Source of the DNA: Methanomicrobiales archaeon HGW-Methanomicrobiales-2
Lineage (GTDB): Archaea > Halobacteriota > Methanomicrobia > Methanomicrobiales > Methanoculleaceae
Reading direction: 5' to 3'
Length of the DNA stretch: 62,646 bases
NCBI GenBank assembly: GCA_002839645.1
Contig: PGYL01000007.1
Coordinates: 26,525-89,170, forward strand
The notes under the pieces: model-generated
Database searches by the model: none
The model's input: the letters and a program-made list of their open reading frames with translations, nothing else
Told to the model about the DNA's origin: nothing
In this document: in pieces, positions 36,576-45,906 of the stretch
How the letters are laid out: every line of letters begins with the position of its first letter
Position numbering within the stretch: the first letter of the stretch is position 1
Program-made: the position numbers and the translations under genes

Positions 36576-37856
36576 GTGAAGTTCCACTACCTCCTGGTCG
36601 ACGACCTCCTCGAAAAGGGAGAGTTCGAGCGCCGGGTGGAGGAGAAGGTGGCGGAGTCGGGGGACCTGCTCGACGACCGGACGGGGGCGATGCTGGTCGT
36701 CAAAGACCTGGGCCGCTCGCACATCCAGATACATGACCTCCCGGCCGCCCCGAGCCTCGCCTGCTTCTTTGCAAAAGTCCTCTCCATCGAGGAGCCCCGG
36801 GAATTCGAGCGGGCCGACGGCACGACCGGCATCGTCGCGAGCGTGACGGTGGGCGACGAGACCGGCAGGGCCAGGCTGACCCTCTGGGACGAGAAGGCCG
36901 GCGCCGTCCATGAGATCGAGGCAGGAGACGTCCTCGAGATCCTCGGCCGGCCGAAGGGCAAAGGAAAGGTCCCCGACGTCACCGCCGTCGCCGTCGAGAA
37001 AGCAGCGTGCGAGATCACCTGCGACGATGCAGGAGCCCCCGCGCCCGGGCCGGGAGGCGACCTCGAGGTCAGGCTCATCGCCATCGAGAGCCCGCGGACG
37101 TTCACGCGGCGCGACGGCGGCACCGGGGAGATGGTTGAAGCGGTGATCGGCAACGAAGACGGTGTCTTCCGGCTTGTCGCCTGGGCCCCCGCAGTCCTCG
37201 AAGGGTTGGAAGCAGGGGGAAACGTCGTCATCCGCGGCGCCACCGCCCGGGAGGGCGACCAGGGCATCGAGTACAGCCTCGGCGAAGCGGCGTCCGTCTC
37301 GCGCTCCGACCGGGAGATCAGCCTCGCGCTCGATACCGTCGCGGATGTCGTGGAAGGGAAGTCGTATTCGCTTGCCGGAACGGTGGCAGGCGTGCAGCCC
37401 CCTCACGCGTTTGTCACGCGGGCCGGGAGGCAGTCCAGTGTCCGAAACCTGGTCCTCGCCGACGGGACGGGGGAAGTTCCGGTCGTTATCTGGGGCGAGA
37501 AGGCGGACGAGCACCTGGTAGCCGGCGACCGGATCGAGGTCTACAACACAACCGCCCGGCGGGGGCGATACGGCGACATCGAGGTGCATCTCTCGTGGGG
37601 GAGCGCTCTCGTTCTCCTCGCACAGGAGGAGAAGGAGGTGGAGGTCGAAGGGACGATCATCGCCACCCGGGAGGGGATCGCTCTTGATACCGGTGATGCC
37701 TGCTACCTCCTTGCCGAGCCGCTGCCCATCGGATCTGTTGTGCGCGCCCGGGGCCGGGTGCATAGGGGCGTGATCTGCCTGAGCGATATCGAGGCGGTAA
37801 TGCCCGATCAAGAGGGTCTGCAGCGGCGCCTGGATCAGTTCTCCGGGAGACCCTGA
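36576..37856 (+). CDS. Single-stranded DNA-binding protein, RPA-like with several OB folds
   Basis: 426 residues from GTG 36576, 16 bases after lysA. Three or four OB folds in tandem: FFAKVLSIEEPREFERADGT, VRLIAIESPRTFTRRDGGTG and LAGTVAGVQPPHAFVTRAGR each open a fold, with ARLTLWDEKA, FRLVAWAP and VPVVIWGEKAD as repeat cores. Archaeal RPA proteins coat single-stranded DNA in replication and repair. No zinc finger is visible. It lies ahead of radA (about 100-base gap), a natural recombination partner. Confidence 0.87.
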   Translation: MKFHYLLVDDLLEKGEFERRVEEKVAESGDLLDDRTGAMLVVKDLGRSHIQIHDLPAAPSLACFFAKVLSIEEPREFERADGTTGIVASVTVGDETGRARLTLWDEKAGAVHEIEAGDVLEILGRPKGKGKVPDVTAVAVEKAACEITCDDAGAPAPGPGGDLEVRLIAIESPRTFTRRDGGTGEMVEAVIGNEDGVFRLVAWAPAVLEGLEAGGNVVIRGATAREGDQGIEYSLGEAASVSRSDREISLALDTVADVVEGKSYSLAGTVAGVQPPHAFVTRAGRQSSVRNLVLADGTGEVPVVIWGEKADEHLVAGDRIEVYNTTARRGRYGDIEVHLSWGSALVLLAQEEKEVEVEGTIIATREGIALDTGDACYLLAEPLPIGSVVRARGRVHRGVICLSDIEAVMPDQEGLQRRLDQFSGRP

Positions 37857-37964
37857 TCCCGATCTTCACTTTCGCCCCGCACGGCGAGCGACCTTTATGG
37901 TTCCCGCTATAGACTCTTAGTGTAAGCAGAGCAGACACACCAGAGAGATCAAGTGAGGATTGAG

Positions 37965-38939
37965 ATGACAGAGATTGATCTTGAAGATTTACCCGGCGTC
38001 GGAGCCACCACCGCCGATAAGCTCCGCGAGGCTGGATACGGCACCGTCGAGAGCATTGCAACGGCCACCACGTCGGATCTCGCCGAAGCGGCTGAGATCG
38101 GCGAGGGGACCGCAAAGAAAGTTATCCTGGCCGCCCGGAAGATGGCGGATATCGGGGGGTTCAAGACGGGCCGCGATATCCTCGATAAGAGAAAGGATAT
38201 CAAGAAACTGCAGACGCTGGTCCCCGAGTTCGACGAACTGATGGGCGGCGGACTTGAGACCCAGGCGATAACAGAGGTCTACGGCGAGTTCGGGTCGGGT
38301 AAGAGCCAGCTCGTCCACCAGATGGCCGTCAACGCCCAGCTCCCCGTAGAACTTGGCGGTCTGCACGGATGCGTCATCTACGTCGATACCGAGAACACGT
38401 TCCGCCCGGAGCGGATCGAGCAGATGGTCAACGGGCTCCCCGAAGAGGCGGACCTTGGCCCGCTCGAGGATATCCTCGAGCGCATCCATGTCGCGAGAGC
38501 ACACAGCTCCGACCACCAGATGCTGCTCCTTGAAACCGCACGAGAACTGGCAAACGAACTGCGGACCTCCGATTACCCGGTAAAGCTCTTCGTCATCGAC
38601 TCGTTGACGTCCCTCTTCCGCTCGGAGTACGCAGGGCGCGGCACGCTCGCCGCCCGGCAGCAGAAACTGAATCGCCACATGCATGACCTCCTGAAACTGA
38701 TCGACGACCACAACGCCGTCGGTCTCGTGACCAACCAGGTTATGTCAAACCCGGCCGTCCTCTTCGGCGATCCCACGAAACCGATCGGCGGCAACATCGT
38801 CGGGCACACCGCAACCTTCCGGCTCTACCTCAGGAAGAGCAAGGGCGGCAAGAGGGTTGCCCGCCTGGTAGACAGCCCCAACCTCCCCGAGGGCGAGGCG
38901 GCATTCATGGTTGAACAGGCCGGGCTCAAGCAGTGTTGA
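37965..38939 (+). CDS. radA: DNA repair and recombination protein RadA
   Basis: 324 residues from ATG 37965 (GTG 37953 is in frame). N-terminal helix-hairpin-helix domain ([20 protein letters not shown]), then the RecA core with Walker [10 protein letters not shown] near 106, [12 protein letters not shown], Walker [14 protein letters not shown] near 208, and L2/ATP-cap region [20 protein letters not shown]. Archaeal strand-exchange recombinase. Its last bases overlap the phosphatase start. Confidence 0.96.
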   Translation: MTEIDLEDLPGVGATTADKLREAGYGTVESIATATTSDLAEAAEIGEGTAKKVILAARKMADIGGFKTGRDILDKRKDIKKLQTLVPEFDELMGGGLETQAITEVYGEFGSGKSQLVHQMAVNAQLPVELGGLHGCVIYVDTENTFRPERIEQMVNGLPEEADLGPLEDILERIHVARAHSSDHQMLLLETARELANELRTSDYPVKLFVIDSLTSLFRSEYAGRGTLAARQQKLNRHMHDLLKLIDDHNAVGLVTNQVMSNPAVLFGDPTKPIGGNIVGHTATFRLYLRKSKGGKRVARLVDSPNLPEGEAAFMVEQAGLKQC

Positions 38940-39637
38940 AGGCGCTCGTAACGGACGTCGACGGCACCATCACCGACCGGCGGCGGCGGATCAACACCGC
39001 AGCCGTCGATGCCGTCCGGACCCTCGTCGACGCCGGGATCGAGGTCGTCCTTGCAAGCGGTAACACCGTCTGCTTCATGGACGGCCTCTGCAAGATGGTC
39101 GGGACGGACGGGACCATCATCGGCGAGAACGGCGGTGTCTACCGGAGGGGGTTTCCCGGCACCCTCCATATTCCCGGCGACCAGGCGGCCTGCCTGGAAG
39201 CGTATGAGGTCTTAAGGGACTATTTTGCCGGAAAAGGCGTCGAACTCGAACTCTACGGCGCACAGTATCGGTTCGCTGATGTGGCCTTCGCCCGGAACAT
39301 CGATGTCGATGAAGCGAGAAGGGTCATCCGCGACCACGACCTCCCCGTCCGGCTGCTCGATACCGGGTTTGCGGTCCACCTCCAGACCCCCGGCGTGAGC
39401 AAGGGAACGGCGCTCGTGGAACTTGCCCGCGAGATGGGGCTTGCCCCTTCCGAGATGATGGCTATCGGCGACTCCGAAAACGACATCGAGATGCTTGAAG
39501 TTGCCGGCATCGGCGTTGCGGTGCGAAACGCCCCGGCCCCGACACGCACGGCGGCGGACTGGGTCTCGGAAGGGACCTATGGAGACGGATTTTTAGAAGC
39601 GATAAAAAAGTATTTTGGCGATTTTGAGACACGGTAA
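38933..39637 (+). CDS. Phosphoglycolate phosphatase, archaeal type
   Basis: 234 residues from GTG 38933 (TTG 38936 also possible), overlapping radA by 7 bases. HAD hydrolase of subclass [16 protein letters not shown] (nucleophile Asp), [14 protein letters not shown], a cap region, [12 protein letters not shown] and [16 protein letters not shown]. Archaeal members dephosphorylate 2-phosphoglycolate, a by-product of DNA 3'-end repair; the fusion to the radA unit fits that role. Confidence 0.9.
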   Translation: MLKALVTDVDGTITDRRRRINTAAVDAVRTLVDAGIEVVLASGNTVCFMDGLCKMVGTDGTIIGENGGVYRRGFPGTLHIPGDQAACLEAYEVLRDYFAGKGVELELYGAQYRFADVAFARNIDVDEARRVIRDHDLPVRLLDTGFAVHLQTPGVSKGTALVELAREMGLAPSEMMAIGDSENDIEMLEVAGIGVAVRNAPAPTRTAADWVSEGTYGDGFLEAIKKYFGDFETR

Positions 39638-39772
39638 CCGCGCTGGTGATCCGGCTCTCAATGACCTACCTTGAAGGTCACTATTTAAAGCCGGAGATTC
39701 TGTATTTCAGAGAATTATTTCCTTCGTCCTCCCGAATCCATCAATCATACCGGCTCCTCGCAACGATGGAGT

Positions 39773-41380
39773 TTAATTGGTTTCGTTCTCGTCTTCCACA
39801 GGAGTCTGCTCCTCTATCGGCTCCTCAGTCGGTTCCGGTGTGAATGTTGAAATTTCTTCCAGTTCCGGCTCCACAATTGGGGTCACCTCCGGGGTCGGCT
39901 CCTCGACCATGGGCTCCGCAGTTGGCTCCTCAATTGGGGTTGGCTTCGGTGTTGTCGATGGAGTGGCCGGGGGAACGGTTGGCGGTGGTGTCCAGTCTTT
40001 TGGCGGTTCCCAGTCATCCCGAGCCGGGGTTGCAGTTGGGTGGGGCGGCAAATGCTGCACCGGGGTTGGTTGCGGAACCGATGTTCCTACCGGAGATGGC
40101 GTCTCTATAGCCGTAGGAGGCGCAGTTGGATCGGTAAGGGTTGGTGTGGGCGTGGGCGGCTCAGTGGGCGTTGGTGTGGCCGGTAAATAGGGATTATCGG
40201 GCCTTCCTTCGCGATACAGCCGTATCGGCGCAGAAACCGGGAGATCATAATACCTTGGTATATCTGGCTGCTTTTCCGGCATTACCGCTTTCTTATCATA
40301 GTATTTCCGTGGGATGTAGTCGTGTTCGTCAGTATAAGGATTTCTCATAAATGAATATTGGCCGAAATCCACCGTGCTTATCACATACACCGGGACATTC
40401 TCCGAGTAAATGAGAATTACTGACTCCGTGAGCGGGTAATTCCATTCCTTAAGCCAATCATAATAACCGAAACGGGTCTCAAGGGTCGGGCCACCGTAAT
40501 TTTCACCGTTTGGCCCGGCGTTCCGGTTATAGAAGTGTAAATAGACATTTTTCAGTTCAATGTTGCTGAAGTGATAAACGTGGTCGTGCAGTTCAAAGCT
40601 CTGCATACCGGCTAATTCCGGAGGGAACTCCGATTCAACGATAACACTTGTCGTTTGTGTGGCATGATCAACGATGTAATAATAGGTGCGGGGAACGCCA
40701 GCCGTTCCCGTCCAGGTCTCGATAGTAACCTCCGTTGTCGGCGTTGGCGTCGGTGTCGGGTCAATCGTTGGGGATACCGTTGGTGTAGAATCCAGTGCAG
40801 GCTCCGTGGTCGCCGTAGGAACGGATGTTGTGGTCGCAGTGGGTGTGGGGGTTGCAGTTGGACTCGTAGTTGGGGCGGGAGTCGCTGTCTCATTCGTAGT
40901 CGGGGTTGCGGTTGGACTCATAGTTGGGGCGGGAGTCACCGTCTCATTCGTAGTCGGGGTTACTGTCTCATTTACCGTTGAGGTCGTTGTTGGCTCGGTT
41001 GTCGGACAGGGCGTCTCCGTTGCCGTTGGAGTAACCGTTGTTCCTCCAGAGGAACTGCTACTACTGCTACTTCCTCCAGATGATGACGAAGACCGTGCCG
41101 AACCGCCAGAAGTGCTTGTTTCAGCCACATTTGAAAACATCCCGATAATCATATTCACGATTCCCGGTCCCGGTTCACCCGGTGCCCCAATTGTCTTATT
41201 TTCGGTCGCCTTCGTCGTGTTATCAATAGTCCGCGAGACGACCGCGTCGTTCACTATAACAGAATTCATTTCCGTCGAATTGTTCAATTCCCCTGTTTCA
41301 AACCCGCCAGTGGCGTAAACAACGCCTACAGCCAGAGCGAGGGTGAGAACGATTCCAGCGACGATTTCCAGTTGCTTCAT
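39773..41380 (-). CDS. Thr/Pro/Ser-rich secreted surface protein
   Basis: 535 residues from ATG 41380. An N-terminal hydrophobic segment (EIVAGIVLTLALAVGVVYA) acts as signal or anchor; then an acidic N-glycosylation-rich part, a Ser/Gly-run spacer, a Thr-Pro repeat (many PTNET and APTTSPTAT units), a globular domain at about 225-390 rich in aromatic residues (TYYYIVDHATQTTSVI, HFYNRNAGPNGENYG, YDWLKEWNYPLTESVI), and a long Pro/Glu/Thr tail. No C-terminal membrane anchor. Function unknown. GC content is lower than its neighbours and a TATA box (AAAATATATACG, about 41423-41440) precedes it; acquired DNA is possible. Confidence 0.75.
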   Translation of the reverse strand: MKQLEIVAGIVLTLALAVGVVYATGGFETGELNNSTEMNSVIVNDAVVSRTIDNTTKATENKTIGAPGEPGPGIVNMIIGMFSNVAETSTSGGSARSSSSSGGSSSSSSSSGGTTVTPTATETPCPTTEPTTTSTVNETVTPTTNETVTPAPTMSPTATPTTNETATPAPTTSPTATPTPTATTTSVPTATTEPALDSTPTVSPTIDPTPTPTPTTEVTIETWTGTAGVPRTYYYIVDHATQTTSVIVESEFPPELAGMQSFELHDHVYHFSNIELKNVYLHFYNRNAGPNGENYGGPTLETRFGYYDWLKEWNYPLTESVILIYSENVPVYVISTVDFGQYSFMRNPYTDEHDYIPRKYYDKKAVMPEKQPDIPRYYDLPVSAPIRLYREGRPDNPYLPATPTPTEPPTPTPTLTDPTAPPTAIETPSPVGTSVPQPTPVQHLPPHPTATPARDDWEPPKDWTPPPTVPPATPSTTPKPTPIEEPTAEPMVEEPTPEVTPIVEPELEEISTFTPEPTEEPIEEQTPVEDENETN

Positions 41381-41826
41381 GATTATAACCCCATTCGGCT
41401 CATGTTTCCACAAATTCAGCCACGTATATATTTTACTTTGAATACATGCTTGTGGATATATATGTTTGCAAGCAATCACCGAACCCGAATGAGGAGCGAT
41501 TCGCTACATAGACAGATCAACCACGCGCGATACAGGGGAGTTGAGTCCTGATCTACAGGGCTGTCCCGCCGCCTTTTCTCCAAAAAGTGTGGCGCGACCG
41601 GGGTCTACAACCCTGACCGGGCCCGGTCCAGCGTGCTGAGCCGGGTCTTCCTTCGCCAATACGCAAGCCAGAGCCCGATCCCCGGGCTCAAGATGGGGCC
41701 GTCGTTGCCCACAGTCCCGGTGGGGGTATCGATGCGGTTGGTGTCATGAACGTTCGAGGGAACCCGGGGACCCGCAGGTATCTAAACCAGTATAGTTACC
41801 GCACCCAGGCGGGGTCAGAAAAAGTA
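41381..41826. other. Intergenic region with a possible decayed surface-protein tail
   Basis: 446 bases. Next to the surface-protein gene is its AT-rich promoter. On the minus strand about 41608-41745 reads GPILSPGIGLWLAYWRRKTR to a stop, a hydrophobic-then-basic tail like an archaeal membrane anchor, but no start or upstream gene body is present. This could be a relic or chance. The rest shows nothing I can support. Confidence 0.35.
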
Positions 41827-42084
41827 TTATCCGGATCTCTTCAGCAGGTAGCGGTCGACCACGACATAGTCTTTTATATCCTTCACCGCCTCGAACGGAA
41901 CGAGCATCTTGTCCCCATCTGTCCTGTAGCCCTCAGTCCTGAACGTCTCGTCCGGTTTGACGAGCAGGTCGACAACCTGTCCGGTGTTGAGGTCGACCAT
42001 GATATTCTTGATAGTCCCGATGAGCATGCCATCGTTACTCATCACTTTCTTCCTCGCAAGGGCACGGCAGAACGTTTTGCTCAT
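41827..42084 (-). CDS. PRC-barrel domain protein
   Basis: 85 residues forming one PRC-barrel: DGMLIGTIKNIMVDLNTGQV, VDLLVKPDETF, MLVPFEAVKDIKDYVVVDR. Stand-alone PRC-barrels are common in archaea and have been linked to cell division (CdpB type) and RNA processing. No neighbour points to either. A minus-strand TATA-like ATTTAAATAG lies at about 42104-42113, 20-30 bp before the ATG. Confidence 0.85.
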   Translation of the reverse strand: MSKTFCRALARKKVMSNDGMLIGTIKNIMVDLNTGQVVDLLVKPDETFRTEGYRTDGDKMLVPFEAVKDIKDYVVVDRYLLKRSG

Positions 42085-42377
42085 ACAGAACCGTGGGGTG
42101 TTTGTACTATTTAAATGTTCTAAAGTCCATAAAATCCCGGGAAACCGGCATTATAGAATCCTTCACCGGGGGAAGGTGCCACTGCCGTTGTCCGGGGCTG
42201 CAGAGGGGTCCCGGGGGCCGAACTGTTCCCGATAGCCAGAACCCTTTACCGGGCGATGCTGGCGTGCCGCAGGTCTTAATCACCGAAACGCCGCAGGCCC
42301 CGTCCCACACAAGGAGCAAGAGTTCCATTTAGACGGGCGACCGCTCGCCTGATGGCAAAATAAGAAGTAGGGTTGGT

Positions 42378-42587
42378 TTATCTCACGGTCTCGGCTGCCA
42401 TCCTGACGTCGGTTGCCTTGACCGTCTTTCTGCCCGCATGGCCCGCCAGCTTGATCGCCTCTTTGGCGATCCTTGACGCGTACTGTTCCATCAGTTTTGC
42501 AAGTTCTTCATTTGCATCGGAACTCACTCGTTCCGCGCCGGACTTCTTTACAATTCTGCCAACTGGTGCCAGAGGTATATCAGTCAT
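42378..42587 (-). CDS. Archaeal histone
   Basis: 69 residues, a single histone fold: LAPVGRIVKKSGAERVSSDA, ELAKLMEQYASRIAKEAIKL, GRKTVKATDVRMAAETV, matching the HMf family including the Arg-Thr pair region in the last loop (KTVKATD). It wraps DNA as dimers and larger stacks. It has no extra tails. Its upstream region carries two perfect inverted repeats, listed separately. Confidence 0.96.
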   Translation of the reverse strand: MTDIPLAPVGRIVKKSGAERVSSDANEELAKLMEQYASRIAKEAIKLAGHAGRKTVKATDVRMAAETVR

Positions 42588-42610
42588 GATCTCATTTCCC
42601 CCTTTTCATT

Positions 42611-42680
42611 GAGTTCTGTGAAATGCACTCACACACAGAACTCGTTTTACAGAAGCACCATAGGTGCTCTCATATAAATA
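42611..42680 (-). promoter_or_regulatory. Histone gene promoter with two perfect inverted repeats
   Basis: Minus-strand TATA at 42671-42680 (TATTTATATG). Downstream, near the expected start of transcription, AGCACC-ATA-GGTGCT (42654-42668) is a perfect 6-bp inverted repeat. Further on, in the probable leader, GAGTTCTGTG (42611-42620) and CACAGAACTC (42634-42643) form a perfect 10-bp inverted repeat around 13 bases, 24 bases before the ATG. The first could be an operator, the second an mRNA hairpin close to the ribosome site. Control of histone level is inferred. Confidence 0.6.
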
Positions 42681-42731
42681 CTTATCCGTTTCCAGAGGGG
42701 TTGAAGCGCGAAATTCCCTTCGGGGAGGGGA

Positions 42732-43613
42732 TCAAAGTGAGGGAAAGACCCGAATTATATCGGTCTGGGTAACGATCCCTATGGGCTTGCCGCCCTCGAC
42801 TACAATCAGTCTCCCGATCTCCCGTTCCTTGAACCGGCCGACAAGCTCGTAGAGCCGGATCGAAGACGGCGCCTCCACCACATCGGCGGTCATGACCTCT
42901 GCGATGGGCGCATCGAGCGTCATGCCCCGATCAAGACCGCGGGCAACATCGCTCAACGTCACGATGCCCGCGAGGTCGCCGTTCTCTACCACCACCGGGG
43001 CACCGTGAATATGGTGCGTGGTGAAGAGGTGAACGGCATCGCGGAGGGTGGCGGAGAGCGGCAGGGTCAGGAGCGGGGTGCTCATATAGTGCTTGATCGA
43101 CTGTTTCGGCAGAGATATCATCTCCGCGACACTGATCAGGAGCGCCTGCTGATTTTCGTCCATCCCGAAGATCTCACCGCGGACGAGGAGTTTGTTCACC
43201 GGCGTGGGCCCGATCGAGACCATATCCCCCATGCGGAAGAGTTTTACGCTCCCGATGATCCTGACCATCGCCTGGCAGAGGTCCGGGTGGCAGAGAGTGG
43301 TGAAACCGAGCTCGGCGACCCGCACGCCCTTCACTCTTTCACCATCGCGGAAGATCGGCACCTCGGACTGGTGCTCGAGGTCCCCGAGATTCAGTTCCTT
43401 GTATGCACCTGCGGTCGGGCTATAGCCCCCTTTGGGCCCGGGAACGCCGTCGACAAGCCCGAGCGCCTTTAACGCCTGCATCTGGTTACGGACTGTGCCG
43501 GGGTTGCGCTTGAGCACATCCGCGATCTCCTCACCTTTTATAGAGTGGGAAGACTGATGATATAGAGTTATCAGAGTTATCAGGATGTCCTTCTGAATGG
43601 GAGAGAGATCCAT
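42732..43613 (-). CDS. HTH-CBS regulator
   Basis: 293 residues. N-terminal winged helix (about 1-65; SIKGEEIADVLKRNPGTVRN), a middle domain of about 95 residues with GFTTLCHPDLCQAMVRIIGS and MGDMVSIGPTPVNKLLVRGE, and two CBS domains (about 170-293; MSTPLLTLPLSATLRDAVHL, IGRLIVVEGGKPIGIVTQTD). CBS pairs bind adenine nucleotides, so it may switch transcription with energy state. It is divergent from a GTPase gene with 39 bases between starts, so may control that gene and itself. Confidence 0.87.
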   Translation of the reverse strand: MDLSPIQKDILITLITLYHQSSHSIKGEEIADVLKRNPGTVRNQMQALKALGLVDGVPGPKGGYSPTAGAYKELNLGDLEHQSEVPIFRDGERVKGVRVAELGFTTLCHPDLCQAMVRIIGSVKLFRMGDMVSIGPTPVNKLLVRGEIFGMDENQQALLISVAEMISLPKQSIKHYMSTPLLTLPLSATLRDAVHLFTTHHIHGAPVVVENGDLAGIVTLSDVARGLDRGMTLDAPIAEVMTADVVEAPSSIRLYELVGRFKEREIGRLIVVEGGKPIGIVTQTDIIRVFPSL

Positions 43614-43652
43614 AATTATCAGTCATTATACGTTGTTTAAATACATTAGGTT

Positions 43653-44642
43653 GTGCGTACAGTGGAATTTGAAACCATCCCGACCGTTCCGACGGCAGAC
43701 GAATTGCTTGACCGCAGTCTTCGCAGAGCAGCTGCCAAAAGGAAGCTGAAGACCAACGTCGATAGCGCAAACGAAGAGTTCGTGAGAGCGGTCGCGAAAG
43801 CCATCCACGACAAGTTAAAAAGCGTGGTCAGCTCGTTTCCGAGTTTCGAGCGTCTCTCCCCCTTCTACCAGGAGGCGACCGACATCCTCGTCTCGCTCGA
43901 CCGGCTGAAACGATCCCTCGGCGCCGTCAACTGGGCGGCCGACCAGGTCTGGATCATCGGCTCCGATTACACCCGGAGTATGCGATCCGGAGTAGACACA
44001 CCCTCAAAACGGCGACAGGCCGTCGCCCGCATAGCCTCCATCGTTCACCAGGTGGAAGACGATCTCGTATACTTAAACGAGGCCCGCAACATCCTGCGGA
44101 AACTCCCGCACGTGAACGACGACGACTTCACCGTGGTGGTGGCGGGGTTCCCGAATGTCGGGAAATCTTCGTTTATCCGGCTTGTCTCAACAGCAGAACC
44201 CGAGATCGCCGCCTATCCGTTCACCACCAAGGGGATCATCGTCGGCCACCACGAGATCGGCAAACGCGACCGGGTCCAGCTCGTCGATACGCCCGGAGTC
44301 CTCGAGCGCCCGGCCGAAGAGAGGAACCCCATCGAGCGGCAGGCGGTAAGCGCCATCATCAACGCCGCCGATGTCGTGCTCTTCATCCTGGACCCAAGCG
44401 AGCACTGCGGGTACATGCTCGACGACCAGATCCGGCTCCTCGATGAGATACACCGGATCGTCGACGTACCGGTGGTGACGGTTGCGAACAAGGCGGATAT
44501 CCAGGGGATCGAGGGTTACCTGGAGATGTCCACGCTCACCGGCGAAGGGGTGGAGGCGGTCTTCGACCTCCTGCTCACACACAAAAAGGAAGCCACGAAA
44601 ACGAACCTGCGAGAGCCGCCCCAACCAGAAACCCAAGAATAG
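43653..44642 (+). CDS. NOG1-type Obg-superfamily GTPase
   Basis: 329 residues from GTG 43653 (GTG 43662 possible). An N-terminal helical NOG1 domain (about 1-155) precedes the G domain: G1 VVVAGFPNVGKSSFIR, G2 PFTTKGIIVG, G3 LVDTPG, G4 NKAD, G5 STLTGEG. Members assist large-subunit ribosome assembly. TTTAAATA at about 43636-43643 gives a leaderless start. Its last 68 bases overlap the 3' end of the presenilin-like gene on the other strand. Confidence 0.9.
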   Translation: MRTVEFETIPTVPTADELLDRSLRRAAAKRKLKTNVDSANEEFVRAVAKAIHDKLKSVVSSFPSFERLSPFYQEATDILVSLDRLKRSLGAVNWAADQVWIIGSDYTRSMRSGVDTPSKRRQAVARIASIVHQVEDDLVYLNEARNILRKLPHVNDDDFTVVVAGFPNVGKSSFIRLVSTAEPEIAAYPFTTKGIIVGHHEIGKRDRVQLVDTPGVLERPAEERNPIERQAVSAIINAADVVLFILDPSEHCGYMLDDQIRLLDEIHRIVDVPVVTVANKADIQGIEGYLEMSTLTGEGVEAVFDLLLTHKKEATKTNLREPPQPETQE

Positions 44643-45486
44643 CCCCGCCGTTTAAGGGAGGGAGCCCCGCCTGGGGCTTTCCCTTGTTGACAAAGAAGAG
44701 GAGTACGGCAAGGCCGGCAAGCGACCCTGCCATCGCACCGAGTGTCGGTGCGGAGAGGATCCAGAGGACGGCAGGCGCATCCAGAAAGACGTGCGACGAT
44801 GCCACGAGGATCGAGGGCATGATCAGGTCGCCCATACCCATGACGAACGCGCCGCGCTCCTCCCCCTCTCCTATGTTGAGACCCTCCCGCCGGAACGAGT
44901 AGTCCATTCTCTTCGGGACCACGACCATGATGGGAGCTTTTGTCTCGAGGACGCCTTCGGCAAGCGTGATCATGTGTTTTGTCCGGTAAACCGATATTGC
45001 GTCGTAGACCGCGAGCAGCACGAGCAGCACGAGCACCGGCAGGATGGCGAGGGATATCCCGAAGATAGACGCAACCCCGGCAGATATCAGCACGCCGAGA
45101 ACATCGATGACGTACCACTCCGGGTAGAGATAGAGGAGCGCCGTCGCCGCCCCGGCACCGATGAGCGTCCCGATGACAGCGGCATCGGTGGTCCCGAGCG
45201 CGAGGTTGGAGAGCGCCGCAAAGATGTAGAGGAACGTCAGGAATATGGAGATGCCGATGATGATCGAGATGAAACGCCGCCCTCCCGCCCGGATAAGGAG
45301 GAGCAGGACCAGCGTAAAGGCGAGCAGCATGCCTATGAATATCAGGGGATTCGCGACCGACTCGGGGTCTTCAAATGCCACAAGACCCGCCGCCTGCATG
45401 GGGAGAACGAGAACGAGGGCGATCAACTGGACGGATAAGAGCATGAGGGGCATTCCAAGAAGTGGCAGCCAGTCGCGTATCTGCAT
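44575..45486 (-). CDS. Presenilin-family intramembrane aspartyl protease (PSH type)
   Basis: 303 residues from ATG 45486 (a GTG directly before it is in frame). About nine transmembrane segments. Catalytic Asp pair: LAVYDAISVY (Asp162) and MGMGDLIMPS (Asp220), the positions reported for the crystallised Methanoculleus marisnigri homologue. The third signature near the end reads LPPLNGG where PAL is the usual form. A soluble insert of about 40 residues separates the two Asp segments. It cleaves substrates within the membrane; natural targets are unknown. Convergent with and overlapping the GTPase gene. Confidence 0.93.
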   Translation of the reverse strand: MQIRDWLPLLGMPLMLLSVQLIALVLVLPMQAAGLVAFEDPESVANPLIFIGMLLAFTLVLLLLIRAGGRRFISIIIGISIFLTFLYIFAALSNLALGTTDAAVIGTLIGAGAATALLYLYPEWYVIDVLGVLISAGVASIFGISLAILPVLVLLVLLAVYDAISVYRTKHMITLAEGVLETKAPIMVVVPKRMDYSFRREGLNIGEGEERGAFVMGMGDLIMPSILVASSHVFLDAPAVLWILSAPTLGAMAGSLAGLAVLLFFVNKGKPQAGLPPLNGGAILGFLVGAALAGSFSWLPFCV

Positions 45487-45543
45487 CACAAAACTCCATT
45501 CATTTTAGGTAGGTTAATTAATGCATCCTCATCACTTTAAAAT

Positions 45544-45858
45544 ATGGAGATTCGCGAACTCATCGGCGACATTGTTCTCACCATCGTGATGGTAGTCTCC
45601 ACCATCGTTCTGGTGATGCGGTTCTGGCAGGACCTGATTATAGCGGTTGCTGCGACGTTCATGATGCTCTCCCTCGGGGGGCTGCTCATCTCTCTTGGTA
45701 TGAAGATCATGAGCCTCGAGAAGAGCGTCGCACAACGGGAGCGCACCATGCGCGTGAACATGGAGGAGATGGGAAGGACGATGAGCACCAAATACGACAA
45801 TACGGTCAGTCACATCGAGGAGATCGTCGACGGGCTCTCCCGGCGGATGTACCGGTGA
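45544..45858 (+). CDS. Small two-helix membrane protein with a coiled-coil tail
   Basis: 104 residues: two transmembrane segments (about 8-27 and 31-55), then a charged helix (SLEKSVAQRERTMRVNMEEM) and DNTVSHIEEIVDGLSRRM likely in the cytoplasm as a coiled coil. No known family. TTAATTAATG near 45511-45520 serves as promoter. Divergent from the presenilin gene by about 57 bases. Confidence 0.7.
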   Translation: MEIRELIGDIVLTIVMVVSTIVLVMRFWQDLIIAVAATFMMLSLGGLLISLGMKIMSLEKSVAQRERTMRVNMEEMGRTMSTKYDNTVSHIEEIVDGLSRRMYR

Positions 45859-45906
45859 ACCGGACCGCCATCTTAATGCCCTCTCCCCTTCTCATGATCA
45901 GGTAGC

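Noticed and set aside
41608-41745. Minus-strand hydrophobic-basic tail as a gene
   Set aside because: No start codon, ribosome site or upstream domain; kept only as a note in the intergenic entry.
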